This document shows, one piece after another, positions 1-8,082 of a DNA stretch of 64,000 nt. Numbering within the stretch: position 1 is the stretch's first letter; each line of letters begins with the position of its first letter. Source of the DNA: an uncultured Pelagibacteraceae bacterium (GTDB lineage: Bacteria > Pseudomonadota > Alphaproteobacteria > Pelagibacterales > Pelagibacteraceae); contig CACFLJ010000002.1 in the NCBI GenBank assembly GCA_902567045.1, positions 105,820 through 169,819 of the forward strand, in the 5' to 3' direction. The notes beneath the pieces are model-generated. The model saw only the letters and a program-made list of their open reading frames with translations, was not told the origin of the DNA and ran no database searches. Both the position numbers and the translations under genes were made by a program.

Positions 1-597
1 AATGCACCCCCTGCTATAGCCCCACATGGAGCTATAAAATCCTTATTTGGTACAAACCCAATCTGCTTTGGATCGCCAACTGGTTCTAAAGTTCCATTTA
101 TATTAGATACATCTGTCTCAATGATTAATAGAGGAAAAATAAGAGTTGCATCAAGATCTAATTCAAAAATTCCTGAGGGTGTTGCTTTGGATAAATTTGG
201 TAATCCGACAACTGATGCAAAAAAAGCACTTGAAGGTGTTCAACTTCCTATAGCAGGATTTAGAGGATCAGGACTTGCATGGATGGTCGATATATTAAGT
301 GGCGTTTACACAGGGGGTAATCACGGTGGGAAAGTGAAAGATCCTTTTGATGATTTTTCTGGCCCACAAAATATTGGTCATTTATTTATTGTTATGAAAG
401 CAAACTTGTTTCAATCTAATTATAAAAAAAGAATAAAAGAAAACATAAAAAGAATTAAAAAACTTCCTAAGCTAAAAGGACTAAAAGAGTTATTATATCC
501 TGGAGAAAACAAATTAAGAAGATATAAAAAGAATTATAAATCTGAAATTAAAATTCCGGATAATATAATGGAGGATATTCGTATTCTAATGAAATAG
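1..597 (+). CDS. Malate/L-lactate dehydrogenase family oxidoreductase (Ldh_2), 5' partial
   Basis: This is the C-terminal part of an NAD(P)-dependent 2-hydroxyacid (malate, L-lactate, ureidoglycolate) dehydrogenase of the Ldh_2/YlbC fold. The same frame is open from base 1 with no stop, so the apparent ATG at 121 is internal and the gene begins left of the window. About 198 residues are present. The stretch FGTNPICFGSP followed by ILDTSVS, and later GFRGSGLAWMVDILSGV, are typical of the family's cofactor and substrate region. The tail is lysine-rich, as in many proteins of this AT-rich genome. The substrate cannot be told from this fragment. It converges on the SMR gene with a 9-base gap. Confidence 0.8.
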   Translation, partial: NAPPAIAPHGAIKSLFGTNPICFGSPTGSKVPFILDTSVSMINRGKIRVASRSNSKIPEGVALDKFGNPTTDAKKALEGVQLPIAGFRGSGLAWMVDILSGVYTGGNHGGKVKDPFDDFSGPQNIGHLFIVMKANLFQSNYKKRIKENIKRIKKLPKLKGLKELLYPGENKLRRYKKNYKSEIKIPDNIMEDIRILMK

Positions 598-606
598 ATT
601 AAATGA

Positions 607-942
607 TTAGCCTGCTCGTCCTAGATAATTCACCATTATAACTCCAGTTACAATTAAGCAAATTCCAATTAATCCATAAATATTAGGAACTTGATTATAT
701 TTTAACATCCCAAACAAAACTACACCCGCAACTGTTAATCCGCTGTAAGTTGAGTAACTAAATGCAACAGGTATCACTGACATTGCTTTAGCTAAAGAGA
801 ACATTGTAACACTCATTAAAAGCAAACAAGCAATAGTTGGTGTCAGCTTTGTAAAACCATCTGAAATCTTTGCAAAACTGTTTGCAGCTATGCCTGTAGT
901 AATTCCTAGGGCTAAAATTAAATATCCTGCAAATGGTTTCAT
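607..942 (-). CDS. SMR-family (EmrE-like) small membrane transporter lacking the usual Glu14
   Basis: A 111-residue protein with four hydrophobic segments, the size and layout of small multidrug resistance proteins. ISDGFTKL near residues 26-33 lines up with FSEGFTRL of EmrE, and the C-terminal GVIMVNYLGR matches the EmrE end. Anchored on that alignment, the essential proton/substrate-binding Glu14 of EmrE falls on Gly17. A canonical proton/drug antiport mechanism is therefore doubtful, and the natural substrate is unknown. A paralogue with the same change lies at 22675-23010. It is transcribed leftwards, alone. Confidence 0.75.
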   Translation of the reverse strand: MKPFAGYLILALGITTGIAANSFAKISDGFTKLTPTIACLLLMSVTMFSLAKAMSVIPVAFSYSTYSGLTVAGVVLFGMLKYNQVPNIYGLIGICLIVTGVIMVNYLGRAG

Positions 943-1033
943 ATCGTTATTATTTACTAATTATTATTTATTACAATAACTGATAATTGTTGAGAATGCC
1001 TAAATTTTTAGATTATTTATTTAATTATTAAAG

Positions 1034-1246
1034 CTAAATAGAAAAAAAATATCCAATTACTCCTAATCCAAAAAATAGTGACACGACAATAGCTTTATTT
1101 TTAAAATTATTTTTTTTTTCTTGTTTAATCATTTTGAGTTTAAGAGCATCAATATTTACTTTTTGAGGGGTATCAATATTTACGTCACCTGTTAATTGAG
1201 AAGAAACTTCAATATTAGATGCTCTTTTTAGGCTATTCAAACTCAT
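1034..1246 (-). CDS. Small hypothetical membrane-anchored protein
   Basis: About 70 residues if started at the ATG at 1246. An upstream in-frame ATG at 1342 would add 32 residues that run through the repeat region and look unlike coding sequence, so the shorter form is preferred. The N-terminal half is polar and the C-terminal end (about residues 48-69) is one hydrophobic segment preceded by lysines (KKNNFKNKAIVV), consistent with a single-pass tail anchor. I recognise no family. It is divergent from the regulator gene at 1352, so the repeats between them could control both. Confidence 0.5.
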   Translation of the reverse strand: MSLNSLKRASNIEVSSQLTGDVNIDTPQKVNIDALKLKMIKQEKKNNFKNKAIVVSLFFGLGVIGYFFSI

Positions 1247-1293
1247 ATAAATACTATTAAAACATATATAAGTTTTGATGCTATTTCCCAAGT

Positions 1294-1356
1294 GTCCGAA
1301 ATGGGTTATTAAAATTTTATTTGATGTCCAAAATGGGGTCAAAAGACTAAAATGGG
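1294..1356 (+). repeat. Three direct repeats (GTCCRAAATGGG-like) at the start of a regulator gene
   Basis: Copies are GTCCGAAATGGG (1294-1305), GTCCAAAATGGG (1326-1337) and a weaker GACTAAAATGGG (1345-1356). Start-to-start spacings are 32 and 19 bases. They sit between the divergent genes at 1246 and 1352/1367, and the last copy overlaps the first possible ATG of the regulator. G-rich repeats stand out in this AT-rich DNA. An autoregulatory operator is the simplest reading, but this is inference. Confidence 0.45.
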
Positions 1357-2317
1357 TTTGCGGAAAATGATTAAAAACTCGTCACTATTAAGTGAAAACA
1401 AAATTCAAAAAGTTATTGTAGAAAATTTTGATGAAATAGCTCCTTTTTACTACAAGTTATTGTCTGAATGGACTAATTCATCCTATGAAACATTTCAAGA
1501 CATAGATAAGTATTTAATAATTCTTTATCTTATAAATAAAGATTTCGATTATTATATCCAAAATGGACTTGTAGAAAGTTATGATACTTTTTTCTTATAT
1601 GATAAATCATTAGAACTAGACAGAATAAATATTATTGAAATATCAAAAAATTTAATTATTCCCAAAGAGAGTGCTAGAAGAAAAATTCTTCGCTTAGAAG
1701 AATTTGGTGTACTAAAAAAAATTGCTAAAAAGATTTATATTGATAGATCAGCTTTTAGGCTGGTTCAACCTAAAAATACTCTTCAAAATTTATGTGCATT
1801 ACTTTCAAAGATTGCTGAGTTATGTGAAAAAAATAATTTAATTAATCAATCTAAGCAATTTGATGAAATCTCAAATGAAATTAAAAATAATTTCACATAT
1901 TGTTGGTATTTTTTTTTAGAGTTTATTTTTATTTTTACAAATAGATGGAAAAAACAAGTAGGAGATCTTGAAATATTTTCAGTTGGAATGGTTATAATGT
2001 GGCATTCACTTGTTACAAAATCTTATGAAGCTAATGGATGGAACTTTTCAAAGTGGAAAAAGAACAAAATATTAGTTCCTGAAACTGGTGTGAATACCAT
2101 GTCAATTTCAGAAATAACTCATATTCCAAGACCAACTGTTGTTAGAAAATTAAATTATTTGCTAAAAAATAAATATATAAGTGTTAATAAAAAAAAACTG
2201 TTTAATGTTAACATGCAAGACAAAACATTAACTGATACCATTAAACTGCAGGAGAAAAATGTACTCTCACTTTCTCATTTAATCTTTAAGATATTCGGGC
2301 AAATAAATATTAAGTAG
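1352..2317 (+). CDS. Double winged-helix DNA-binding regulator (putative)
   Basis: A 321-residue soluble protein of no family I recognise. Two stretches look like winged helix-turn-helix units: about residues 90-140 (IIEISKNLIIPKESARRKI, then LEEFGVLKK and a wing) and about residues 245-285 (MSISEITHIPRPTVVRKL, then LLKNKYISV). Both have the pattern 'specific step, then polar recognition helix, then hairpin' seen in MarR/IclR-like domains. A start at the in-frame ATG at 1367 is equally possible and would leave all three upstream repeats outside the gene. Its 3' end overlaps the convergent BASS gene by 8 bases. It is one of very few regulators in the window; the target is unknown. Confidence 0.55.
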   Translation: MGLRKMIKNSSLLSENKIQKVIVENFDEIAPFYYKLLSEWTNSSYETFQDIDKYLIILYLINKDFDYYIQNGLVESYDTFFLYDKSLELDRINIIEISKNLIIPKESARRKILRLEEFGVLKKIAKKIYIDRSAFRLVQPKNTLQNLCALLSKIAELCEKNNLINQSKQFDEISNEIKNNFTYCWYFFLEFIFIFTNRWKKQVGDLEIFSVGMVIMWHSLVTKSYEANGWNFSKWKKNKILVPETGVNTMSISEITHIPRPTVVRKLNYLLKNKYISVNKKKLFNVNMQDKTLTDTIKLQEKNVLSLSHLIFKIFGQINIK

Positions 2318-3158
2318 ATCTTCTAAGTATAAAAATCATTATAAAGCCAGTTAAATACATAATCAGAGCATATGCTGCTGTTGGAATAATATAACTAATG
2401 TCACTAAATATTTGTGTAGCTACAAATATTGCTAATGTGCCATTTTGAAGTCCACATTCAATTGAAATGCATTTTCTTTGCTTTATGCCAGTGGCTAATA
2501 ACTTGGCTATGTAATATGCAAGCACCATCATGACAATATTAAGCACAAGAACAGCAAAACCCGCTTGTTTTATGTAGTTGAATATATTCTCTCTTTCTTC
2601 AATCCATATTGTTGCAAAAACAATTACAAATAAAACAGTTGTGATTTTCTCGATTATAGAAATATTTGAAGAAACAAAATTTTCTGCAAATTTTCTTATA
2701 ATCATTCCTAAAATAACAGGCACTGTAACAACTAGAGCCATTTTTAATGCAATACCAGTCATGGTGATATCAGAAGATATATCTGTAACTCCCAATAAGT
2801 TTGCTGATTTAAAAATAATAAAAGGAACAGAAATAATGCTAATAAGACTTATTATAGCAGTTAAAGAAATTGATAATGCAACATCTCCATTTGCAAATTT
2901 TGTCATTACATTTGATGTTACTCCGCCAGGAGCTGCAGCTATAATCATAACGCCTACAGCAATTTCAATTGGCAAATCTAATATTAATACAATTATAAAT
3001 GCAACTATTGGTAAAAGTATCAGTTGACTGACAAAGCCAATTAAAAAATCTTTAGGATTATTGATTACTCTTAAAAAGTCACGTCCAGTTAATCCTAATC
3101 CAAGACCTAACATTATAAGAGCTAGAGCGATCGGAGCTATTTTGGTAACTACTTCCAC
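2310..3158 (-). CDS. Bile acid:sodium symporter (BASS) family transporter
   Basis: A 282-residue integral membrane protein with about nine hydrophobic helices. Family hallmarks are GLGLTGRDF in the first helix region, AAPGGVTSNVMTKFANGDVA around residues 74-93 and the ECGLQNGTLA motif near residue 234, which form the crossed-helix sodium sites of BASS carriers. These transporters import organic anions with sodium. In marine bacteria they carry small carboxylates or sulfonates rather than bile acids. It is divergent from the phosphotransacetylase-like gene (64-base spacer) and may be co-regulated with it and the HisD-like gene; the substrate is not evident. Confidence 0.85.
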   Translation of the reverse strand: MEVVTKIAPIALALIMLGLGLGLTGRDFLRVINNPKDFLIGFVSQLILLPIVAFIIVLILDLPIEIAVGVMIIAAAPGGVTSNVMTKFANGDVALSISLTAIISLISIISVPFIIFKSANLLGVTDISSDITMTGIALKMALVVTVPVILGMIIRKFAENFVSSNISIIEKITTVLFVIVFATIWIEERENIFNYIKQAGFAVLVLNIVMMVLAYYIAKLLATGIKQRKCISIECGLQNGTLAIFVATQIFSDISYIIPTAAYALIMYLTGFIMIFILRRST

Positions 3159-3222
3159 TTTTTATCCTTATATCAATAATACTATATTAGTTTTTTTATT
3201 AATTTAGTATATATAAATTCAA

Positions 3223-4134
3223 ATGCTTTCAGATAAATCAACAGTCTGTCCATTCAATTTACTTGATATTGCTCACCAAAAAAGAGGAGCCAAAGCAGCA
3301 ATCGTAAATGCAGGCAAAAGACTTCCTATGCTATCTATAATGGATTGCGTAAAAGAAAAATTGATCATCCCTGTTTTTATAGGTGATGAAATAGAAATTA
3401 AAAAAACTGCTGAGGATTTAAAATTCGATATCTCTGAATATGAAATAATAAATGAACCAGTTGAAAATAACACTGCTAAAATTGCAGCAAAGCTTGCTGG
3501 TGATGGAAAAGTCAAAATAATTGTTAAAGGTCATATACACACTGACATTTTAATGAAAGAAGTTCTGTTACGAAAATATAATTTGATTGGTAAAAAAAGA
3601 TTGAGTCATATTTGGCATATGACTTTGGATAAAGAGGACAAACCATTAATAATAACTGATGGTGCTCTAAATGTTAATCCAAATGTTAAAACAAAAATGC
3701 ATATTTTAAGAAATGTAGTTGATTTTTGTCATAGAATAAAAATAGCAAGACCAAAAGTTTCCATTCTTTCTGCAACAGAAGAAGTTTTAGACAGTATGCA
3801 AAGTTCACTTGACGCTAAAGAAATATGTGAATTAGCTGAAAAAGAGAGTCTTAATGCAGATATATTTGGACCTCTAGCATTTGATAATAGTGTGTCAAAA
3901 AAATCTGCAGAGATAAAAGGTATAAACAATATAGTTGCAGGAGATGCAGATGTATTGTTAGTTCCAAATGTTGAAACAGGTAACGCTCTAGTTAAAATGA
4001 TGATTTATTTTATGGGAGCTTGTGCAGCAGGAGTGGTTATAGGAGGAAAAGTTCCAGTAGTAATTACTAGTAGATCAGATGATGCGACAGCAAGGCTAGC
4101 GTCTATTGCGGCAGCTGTGGTAGCTTTGGATTAA
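3223..4134 (+). CDS. Phosphate acetyl/butyryltransferase family protein
   Basis: A 303-residue soluble enzyme of the PTA/PTB family, which moves an acyl group between CoA and phosphate. Family features include IVKGHIHTDILMKEVL (about residues 100-115), the SHIWHM and IITDGALNVNP segments, and the C-terminal ADVLLVPNVETGNALVKMM with GAKVPVV-like GGKVPVVITSR. The length fits the short PTB/PTA form without the extra N-terminal domains. Forty-two bases downstream is a HisD-family gene in the same direction, suggesting an operon. In sulfonate degradation, Xsc yields acetyl phosphate that needs such an enzyme, but no xsc is present here, so this role is speculative. Confidence 0.85.
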   Translation: MLSDKSTVCPFNLLDIAHQKRGAKAAIVNAGKRLPMLSIMDCVKEKLIIPVFIGDEIEIKKTAEDLKFDISEYEIINEPVENNTAKIAAKLAGDGKVKIIVKGHIHTDILMKEVLLRKYNLIGKKRLSHIWHMTLDKEDKPLIITDGALNVNPNVKTKMHILRNVVDFCHRIKIARPKVSILSATEEVLDSMQSSLDAKEICELAEKESLNADIFGPLAFDNSVSKKSAEIKGINNIVAGDADVLLVPNVETGNALVKMMIYFMGACAAGVVIGGKVPVVITSRSDDATARLASIAAAVVALD

Positions 4135-4176
4135 ATGAATATTGAAAAAAAATAATAATTAAATTAGGATTTAAGC

Positions 4177-5463
4177 ATGGCAATAAATTATTTAAAAAAA
4201 TCACCAAAAACATCTTCTACTGATGATACAAAAACAAGAGAGATTGTAGAAAATATTCTAAAAGATATAGAGAAAACAAAAGAAGAGGGATGTATCGAGT
4301 TATCAAAAAAATTCGATAAATATGAAGGAGAAGTAGTAGTTACAAGAGAAAAAATTGAACAAATTAAAAAAAATTTAGATCCTAAAACAAAAGACGACAT
4401 TCAATTCTCTCATGAAAGAGTAAGAAAGTTTGCTGAAGCACAATTAAAAAATTATGGCCAAGATTTTGAGGTAGAGCTTTCTGATGGATTATTTGCTGGA
4501 CAAAAATTAATTCCTGTTAATACAGCGGGTTGCTATGTACCAGCAGGAAGATATGCTCATATTGCTTCCGCAGTAATGAGTGTTACCACAGCTAAAGTTG
4601 CAGGAGTTAAAAATATTATTGTTTGCAGCTCACCAAAACCAGGGGTTGGAGTTCATCCTGCTATTGTTTATACAGCTGACTTATGTGGAGCAGATGTAAT
4701 AATGAATTTAGGTGGAGTTCAGGCTATTGCTGCAATGACTTATGGTCTTTTTGGTAATGCACCTGCAGATATGCTTGTTGGCCCTGGAAATCAATTTGTT
4801 GCAGAGTCAAAAAGAATTTTATTTGGCAAAGTGGGAATAGATTTATTTGCTGGTCCTACAGAAATTGCAGTTATAGCAGATGAAACAGCTGACCCAGAAT
4901 TAGTTGCTTTCGATTTAGTTGGACAAGCTGAGCATGGTTACAATTCTCCTGCATGGTTATTTACTACTAGTAAATCATTAGCTGAATATGTAATGAAAAG
5001 AGTGCCAGAATTGATTGCAGACTTACCAGACTTACCGAGAGAAAACTCTGGTGCAGCTTGGAGAGACTATGGGGAAGTTATTTTATGCGATACAGACGAA
5101 GAAATGGCAAAAATCAGTGATGAATATGCTCCTGAACATTTAGAGATACAGACTAAAAACCTTCAATGGTTTCATGATCGATTAAAAAACTACGGATCAT
5201 TATTTATTGGAGAAGAAACTACAGTTGCTTATGGTGATAAATGCTCTGGGACAAACCATATTTTACCAACAAAAGGTGCGGGAAAATATACAGGCGGTTT
5301 ATTTGTCGGAAAATTCATTAAAACATTGAGTTTCCAAAGAATGACAAAGGAATCAACTAAAGAAGTGGGCGCAGCTTGTGCAAGAATTTCAAGATATGAA
5401 GGTATGGAAGCTCATGCTCGAACTGGAGATGTAAGACTTAGAAAATACGGATTTTCTAATTAG
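4177..5463 (+). CDS. HisD-family NAD-dependent dehydrogenase, possibly sulfopropanediol 3-dehydrogenase (HpsN-like)
   Basis: A 428-residue enzyme of the histidinol dehydrogenase family, which oxidises an alcohol in two steps to a carboxylate. All key residues are recognisable by alignment with E. coli HisD: Gln250 and His253 (GQAEHG), Glu320-His321 (YAPEHLE), Asp354, His361 and the terminal zinc ligand His413. The AEHGYNSPAW segment and the C-terminal FVGKFIKTLSFQ differ from biosynthetic HisD and recall HpsN, which oxidises 2,3-dihydroxypropane-1-sulfonate to sulfolactate. No other his gene is near. The neighbours (acyl-phosphate transferase, anion symporter) fit catabolism better than histidine synthesis. 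HpsN is a suggestion; the family call is firm. Confidence 0.85.
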   Translation: MAINYLKKSPKTSSTDDTKTREIVENILKDIEKTKEEGCIELSKKFDKYEGEVVVTREKIEQIKKNLDPKTKDDIQFSHERVRKFAEAQLKNYGQDFEVELSDGLFAGQKLIPVNTAGCYVPAGRYAHIASAVMSVTTAKVAGVKNIIVCSSPKPGVGVHPAIVYTADLCGADVIMNLGGVQAIAAMTYGLFGNAPADMLVGPGNQFVAESKRILFGKVGIDLFAGPTEIAVIADETADPELVAFDLVGQAEHGYNSPAWLFTTSKSLAEYVMKRVPELIADLPDLPRENSGAAWRDYGEVILCDTDEEMAKISDEYAPEHLEIQTKNLQWFHDRLKNYGSLFIGEETTVAYGDKCSGTNHILPTKGAGKYTGGLFVGKFIKTLSFQRMTKESTKEVGAACARISRYEGMEAHARTGDVRLRKYGFSN

Positions 5464-5465
5464 CT

Positions 5466-6365
5466 TTAAACTCTAGAAAGCAATAAAATTGTGACACCAA
5501 TCACAAATACAACAATACCTAAAATTTCTGTTAACTTTACTTTTTCCTTGAATAAATATTTTGAGGAAAAATAACTAAATAATAATTCAATTTGACCAAC
5601 TGCTCTGACAAAGGATGCTTGAATTAAGGTGAATGCATAAAACCATGAGAGTGATGCAAAAAAACCTCCAATGCCAATTAACACACAGTCGTATTTATCA
5701 TTATATAATTTTTTAAATTCTTTTTTTTCAAAAACTAAAAGGTATATCGTTAAAATAATTGTCGGAATTAATAATCCAAAAAGTAAGGTTGATATTACTT
5801 TTTCAAAATTTGAATCAAAATTTTCTAAAGATAAGGCGGCAGATCTAAAATAAACAATACTCAGCGCTAAGAATAAACCAGATATTAGTCCAATTAATGT
5901 TGTTTTTGAAAATATGTTTTGAAGAAATAATTTTAAATCTTTTATCGATAAAATTATTACACCTAGAGTTGATATTACAATTCCACTAATTCCTAATTTA
6001 CTTAATTTTTCGTTTAATATTAAGTATTCAAACATAGCAACTTGTACAACTTCTGTTTTACTTAGTGAGGTTCCAACAACAAAATTTGAGAACTTAAATA
6101 AGTATAATAATACAAAGGTAAATATTACTTGAAAAATTGATGCTAGAGTTACATTTATTAAAAAACCTGGTTGATTAAGTATTTCATTAATCACAGAAAC
6201 TTCTCTAAAATATATAAAGAACAATACTAATGCTAAAGGTAGAGCAAAGGAAAACCTTACATAAGTTGAAGCTATAGTCGAGACATCTTTATTAATTTTT
6301 TTTTGAAATGAAGACCTTAAATTCTGAAAAAAAGCCGCAATAACTGTAACAACTATCCAATTCAC
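5466..6365 (-). CDS. DMT-superfamily (EamA) permease
   Basis: A 299-residue protein with about ten hydrophobic helices in two repeated halves, typical of EamA drug/metabolite transporters. The C-terminal LGIVVFVIGVTILLLS is the usual last helix. It follows the ABC ATPase gene by 34 bases in the same direction, and its stop is 2 bases from that of the convergent HisD-like gene. Family members export or import amino acids, nucleosides or other metabolites; nothing here indicates which. Confidence 0.8.
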   Translation of the reverse strand: MNWIVVTVIAAFFQNLRSSFQKKINKDVSTIASTYVRFSFALPLALVLFFIYFREVSVINEILNQPGFLINVTLASIFQVIFTFVLLYLFKFSNFVVGTSLSKTEVVQVAMFEYLILNEKLSKLGISGIVISTLGVIILSIKDLKLFLQNIFSKTTLIGLISGLFLALSIVYFRSAALSLENFDSNFEKVISTLLFGLLIPTIILTIYLLVFEKKEFKKLYNDKYDCVLIGIGGFFASLSWFYAFTLIQASFVRAVGQIELLFSYFSSKYLFKEKVKLTEILGIVVFVIGVTILLLSRV

Positions 6366-6399
6366 GTGAAATTATTTATTTAAGAGTTTGTTTAGAAAA

Positions 6400-7449
6400 C
6401 TAAATTCTATTTCCATCTTCATCAAATATAAAAATATCTTTCGAGTCAAAATTTATTTCATTTTGAAAATCTTCTTGGCTGGAAATTTTTGCACTTAGTT
6501 CTAGATTATCATTGCTCATATAAACAATCTTCTCATTTCCTAAATTCTCAACTAAATCAATTTTAGGGTTAATTTTAAATTGCGAACTACTTGATAAATT
6601 AAAATGCTCAGGTCTTATTCCCAAAAAATATTTTTTTTTATCAAATTTAATTTTTTCAAAAATTATTTCATTGCCTAAAAAATTAATTTTATTATCTGAA
6701 ACAATATTTTCATTGTTTAAGGGTAAAATATTCATTTTTGGTGTTCCTATAAATTGAGCAACAAATATATTAGCAGGATTGTTATATATTTCATCTGGTG
6801 TTCCAACTTGTTCAATGTTACCAAGATTTAATATTACAATCCTATCAGCAAGTGTCATTGCCTCTACTTGATCATGTGTGACATAAATCATATTTGTTTT
6901 AATTTGATTATGTAACTTTGAAATCTCAACTCTCATTTCAGATCTTAAGGCAGCATCTAAATTCGATAAAGGTTCATCAAATAAAAAAATTTTAGGATTT
7001 CTTGTAATTGCACGTCCGATTGCAACTCTTTGTCTTTGTCCTCCTGACAATTGTTTGGGTCTTCTTTCCAACAACTCCTCAATTTTTAAAATCTTAGCTG
7101 CTTCAATTACTTTTGTTTGAATTTCTTCTTTGGATCTTTTTTCAATCTTTAGTCCAAAAGACATATTTTCATAAACATTCATATGAGGGTAAAGAGCGTA
7201 TGACTGAAATACCATCGCTGCTTGTCTTTTAGAAGGGTGTAAGTCATTTATTTTTTGATCATTTATAAAAATTTCACCTTCATCAATCTTTTCTAATCCA
7301 GCAATCATTCTCAATAATGTTGATTTACCACATCCAGAGGGACCAACTAAAACTAAGAATTCATCTTCTTTACCTAATAAACTAAAGTCAGTTATTATTT
7401 TATTTGATCCAAATGATTTGTTTACACCATTGAATTTTATATTAGACAT
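6400..7449 (-). CDS. MalK/UgpC-type ABC transporter ATP-binding protein (orphan)
   Basis: A 349-residue cytoplasmic ATPase of carbohydrate/polyol ABC importers. It shows Walker A GPSGCGKST (36-44), Q-loop FQSYALYPHM, signature LSGGQ (134-138), Walker B FLFDEP (155-160) and the H-loop VTHDQ. The last 100 residues form the TOBE/regulatory domain (GIRPEHF). These proteins normally sit beside two permease genes and a binding-protein gene; here none is adjacent. It may serve permeases encoded elsewhere, as one MalK-type ATPase can power several importers. It is similar in build to the ATPase at 44524-45618. Confidence 0.9.
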   Translation of the reverse strand: MSNIKFNGVNKSFGSNKIITDFSLLGKEDEFLVLVGPSGCGKSTLLRMIAGLEKIDEGEIFINDQKINDLHPSKRQAAMVFQSYALYPHMNVYENMSFGLKIEKRSKEEIQTKVIEAAKILKIEELLERRPKQLSGGQRQRVAIGRAITRNPKIFLFDEPLSNLDAALRSEMRVEISKLHNQIKTNMIYVTHDQVEAMTLADRIVILNLGNIEQVGTPDEIYNNPANIFVAQFIGTPKMNILPLNNENIVSDNKINFLGNEIIFEKIKFDKKKYFLGIRPEHFNLSSSSQFKINPKIDLVENLGNEKIVYMSNDNLELSAKISSQEDFQNEINFDSKDIFIFDEDGNRI

Positions 7450-7471
7450 TAACTTCTATACTCCCCCCAAC

Positions 7472-7536
7472 AAAACTATGAGTAGTTTTATTATAAGAAG
7501 TATACCAATTAGAAACTATTTTACGATATTTCGTAA
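7472..7536. other. Two small inverted repeats between pseudoazurin and ABC ATPase genes
   Basis: AAAACTA (7472-7478) and TAGTTTT (7483-7489) form a 7-bp stem with a 4-base loop. TTACGA (7521-7526) and TCGTAA (7531-7536) form a 6-bp stem with a 4-base loop. They lie downstream of pseudoazurin and upstream of the ATPase, both leftward genes. Neither is followed by a clear T-run on the minus strand, so they are weak terminator or operator candidates at best. Confidence 0.25.
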
Positions 7537-7565
7537 TCAGAAAATCTTGATTAAAATATCTAGAT

Positions 7566-8009
7566 TTATAATGAATTTATTAAATCTGGAGCCATTTTCT
7601 TAGATTTAGATGAAAATCTAAGTTTTTTTATTGCTTCTAGGTTTGATTTATCATCACCAACAACTACAAAACCAATCATACCCATATTTTTATGGGGTGT
7701 GCACCAGTATGCGTAAATTCCAGGAACTTCAAATTTGTATTCAACATCCTTATTGAATTTTGACTTAAATTTACCAACGCCTTCTGGAACTCCTTTTTTA
7801 ATAAATTCAACGTTGTGACCTTTGTCTTTAGCTTTCCAAAGAACTGTATCTCCAACGTTTACTCTTACTATCTTTGGCTCAAAAACATTTGACTGTTTAT
7901 CCAGTCTATTTAACATTTCTACTGTTACATCTGCAGCTAAACCGACATTTGCAAAAAGTGTTGATAATAAAAAGGTAGTGATGATTAAAAATTTATTGTG
8001 TGATTTCAT
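7566..8009 (-). CDS. Pseudoazurin (type-1 copper electron carrier)
   Basis: A periplasmic blue-copper protein of 147 residues from the ATG at 8009; the ORF also has an ATG three codons upstream at 8018, but the chosen start gives a cleaner signal peptide (residues 1-25, ending VGLAA). The copper ligands are His65 (GHNVEF), Cys103, His106 and Met111, with the C-x2-H-x4-M spacing of pseudoazurin/plastocyanin. Pseudoazurins shuttle electrons from cytochrome bc1 or c to oxidases or reductases. No denitrification genes are nearby, so a general respiratory carrier is likely. It lies 73 bases after the MFS gene and may be separately expressed. Confidence 0.92.
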   Translation of the reverse strand: MKSHNKFLIITTFLLSTLFANVGLAADVTVEMLNRLDKQSNVFEPKIVRVNVGDTVLWKAKDKGHNVEFIKKGVPEGVGKFKSKFNKDVEYKFEVPGIYAYWCTPHKNMGMIGFVVVGDDKSNLEAIKKLRFSSKSKKMAPDLINSL

Positions 8010-8082
8010 GTGATGCATATATGCTTTTAAAATAATCTTACAATAAGCAATATCTGTTACAAGTTGACACGGCCTATAAAAA

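Noticed and set aside
2578..3027. A 149-codon frame on the plus strand opposite the BASS transporter.
   Set aside because: It is rich in Ile/Thr/Asn like other mirror frames of membrane proteins in AT-rich DNA, and has no ribosome site or family match.
4177..5463. Histidinol dehydrogenase of histidine synthesis.
   Set aside because: The family match is sound, but neighbours are catabolic and the C-terminal region differs from biosynthetic HisD. Kept as HisD-family with an HpsN-like suggestion.
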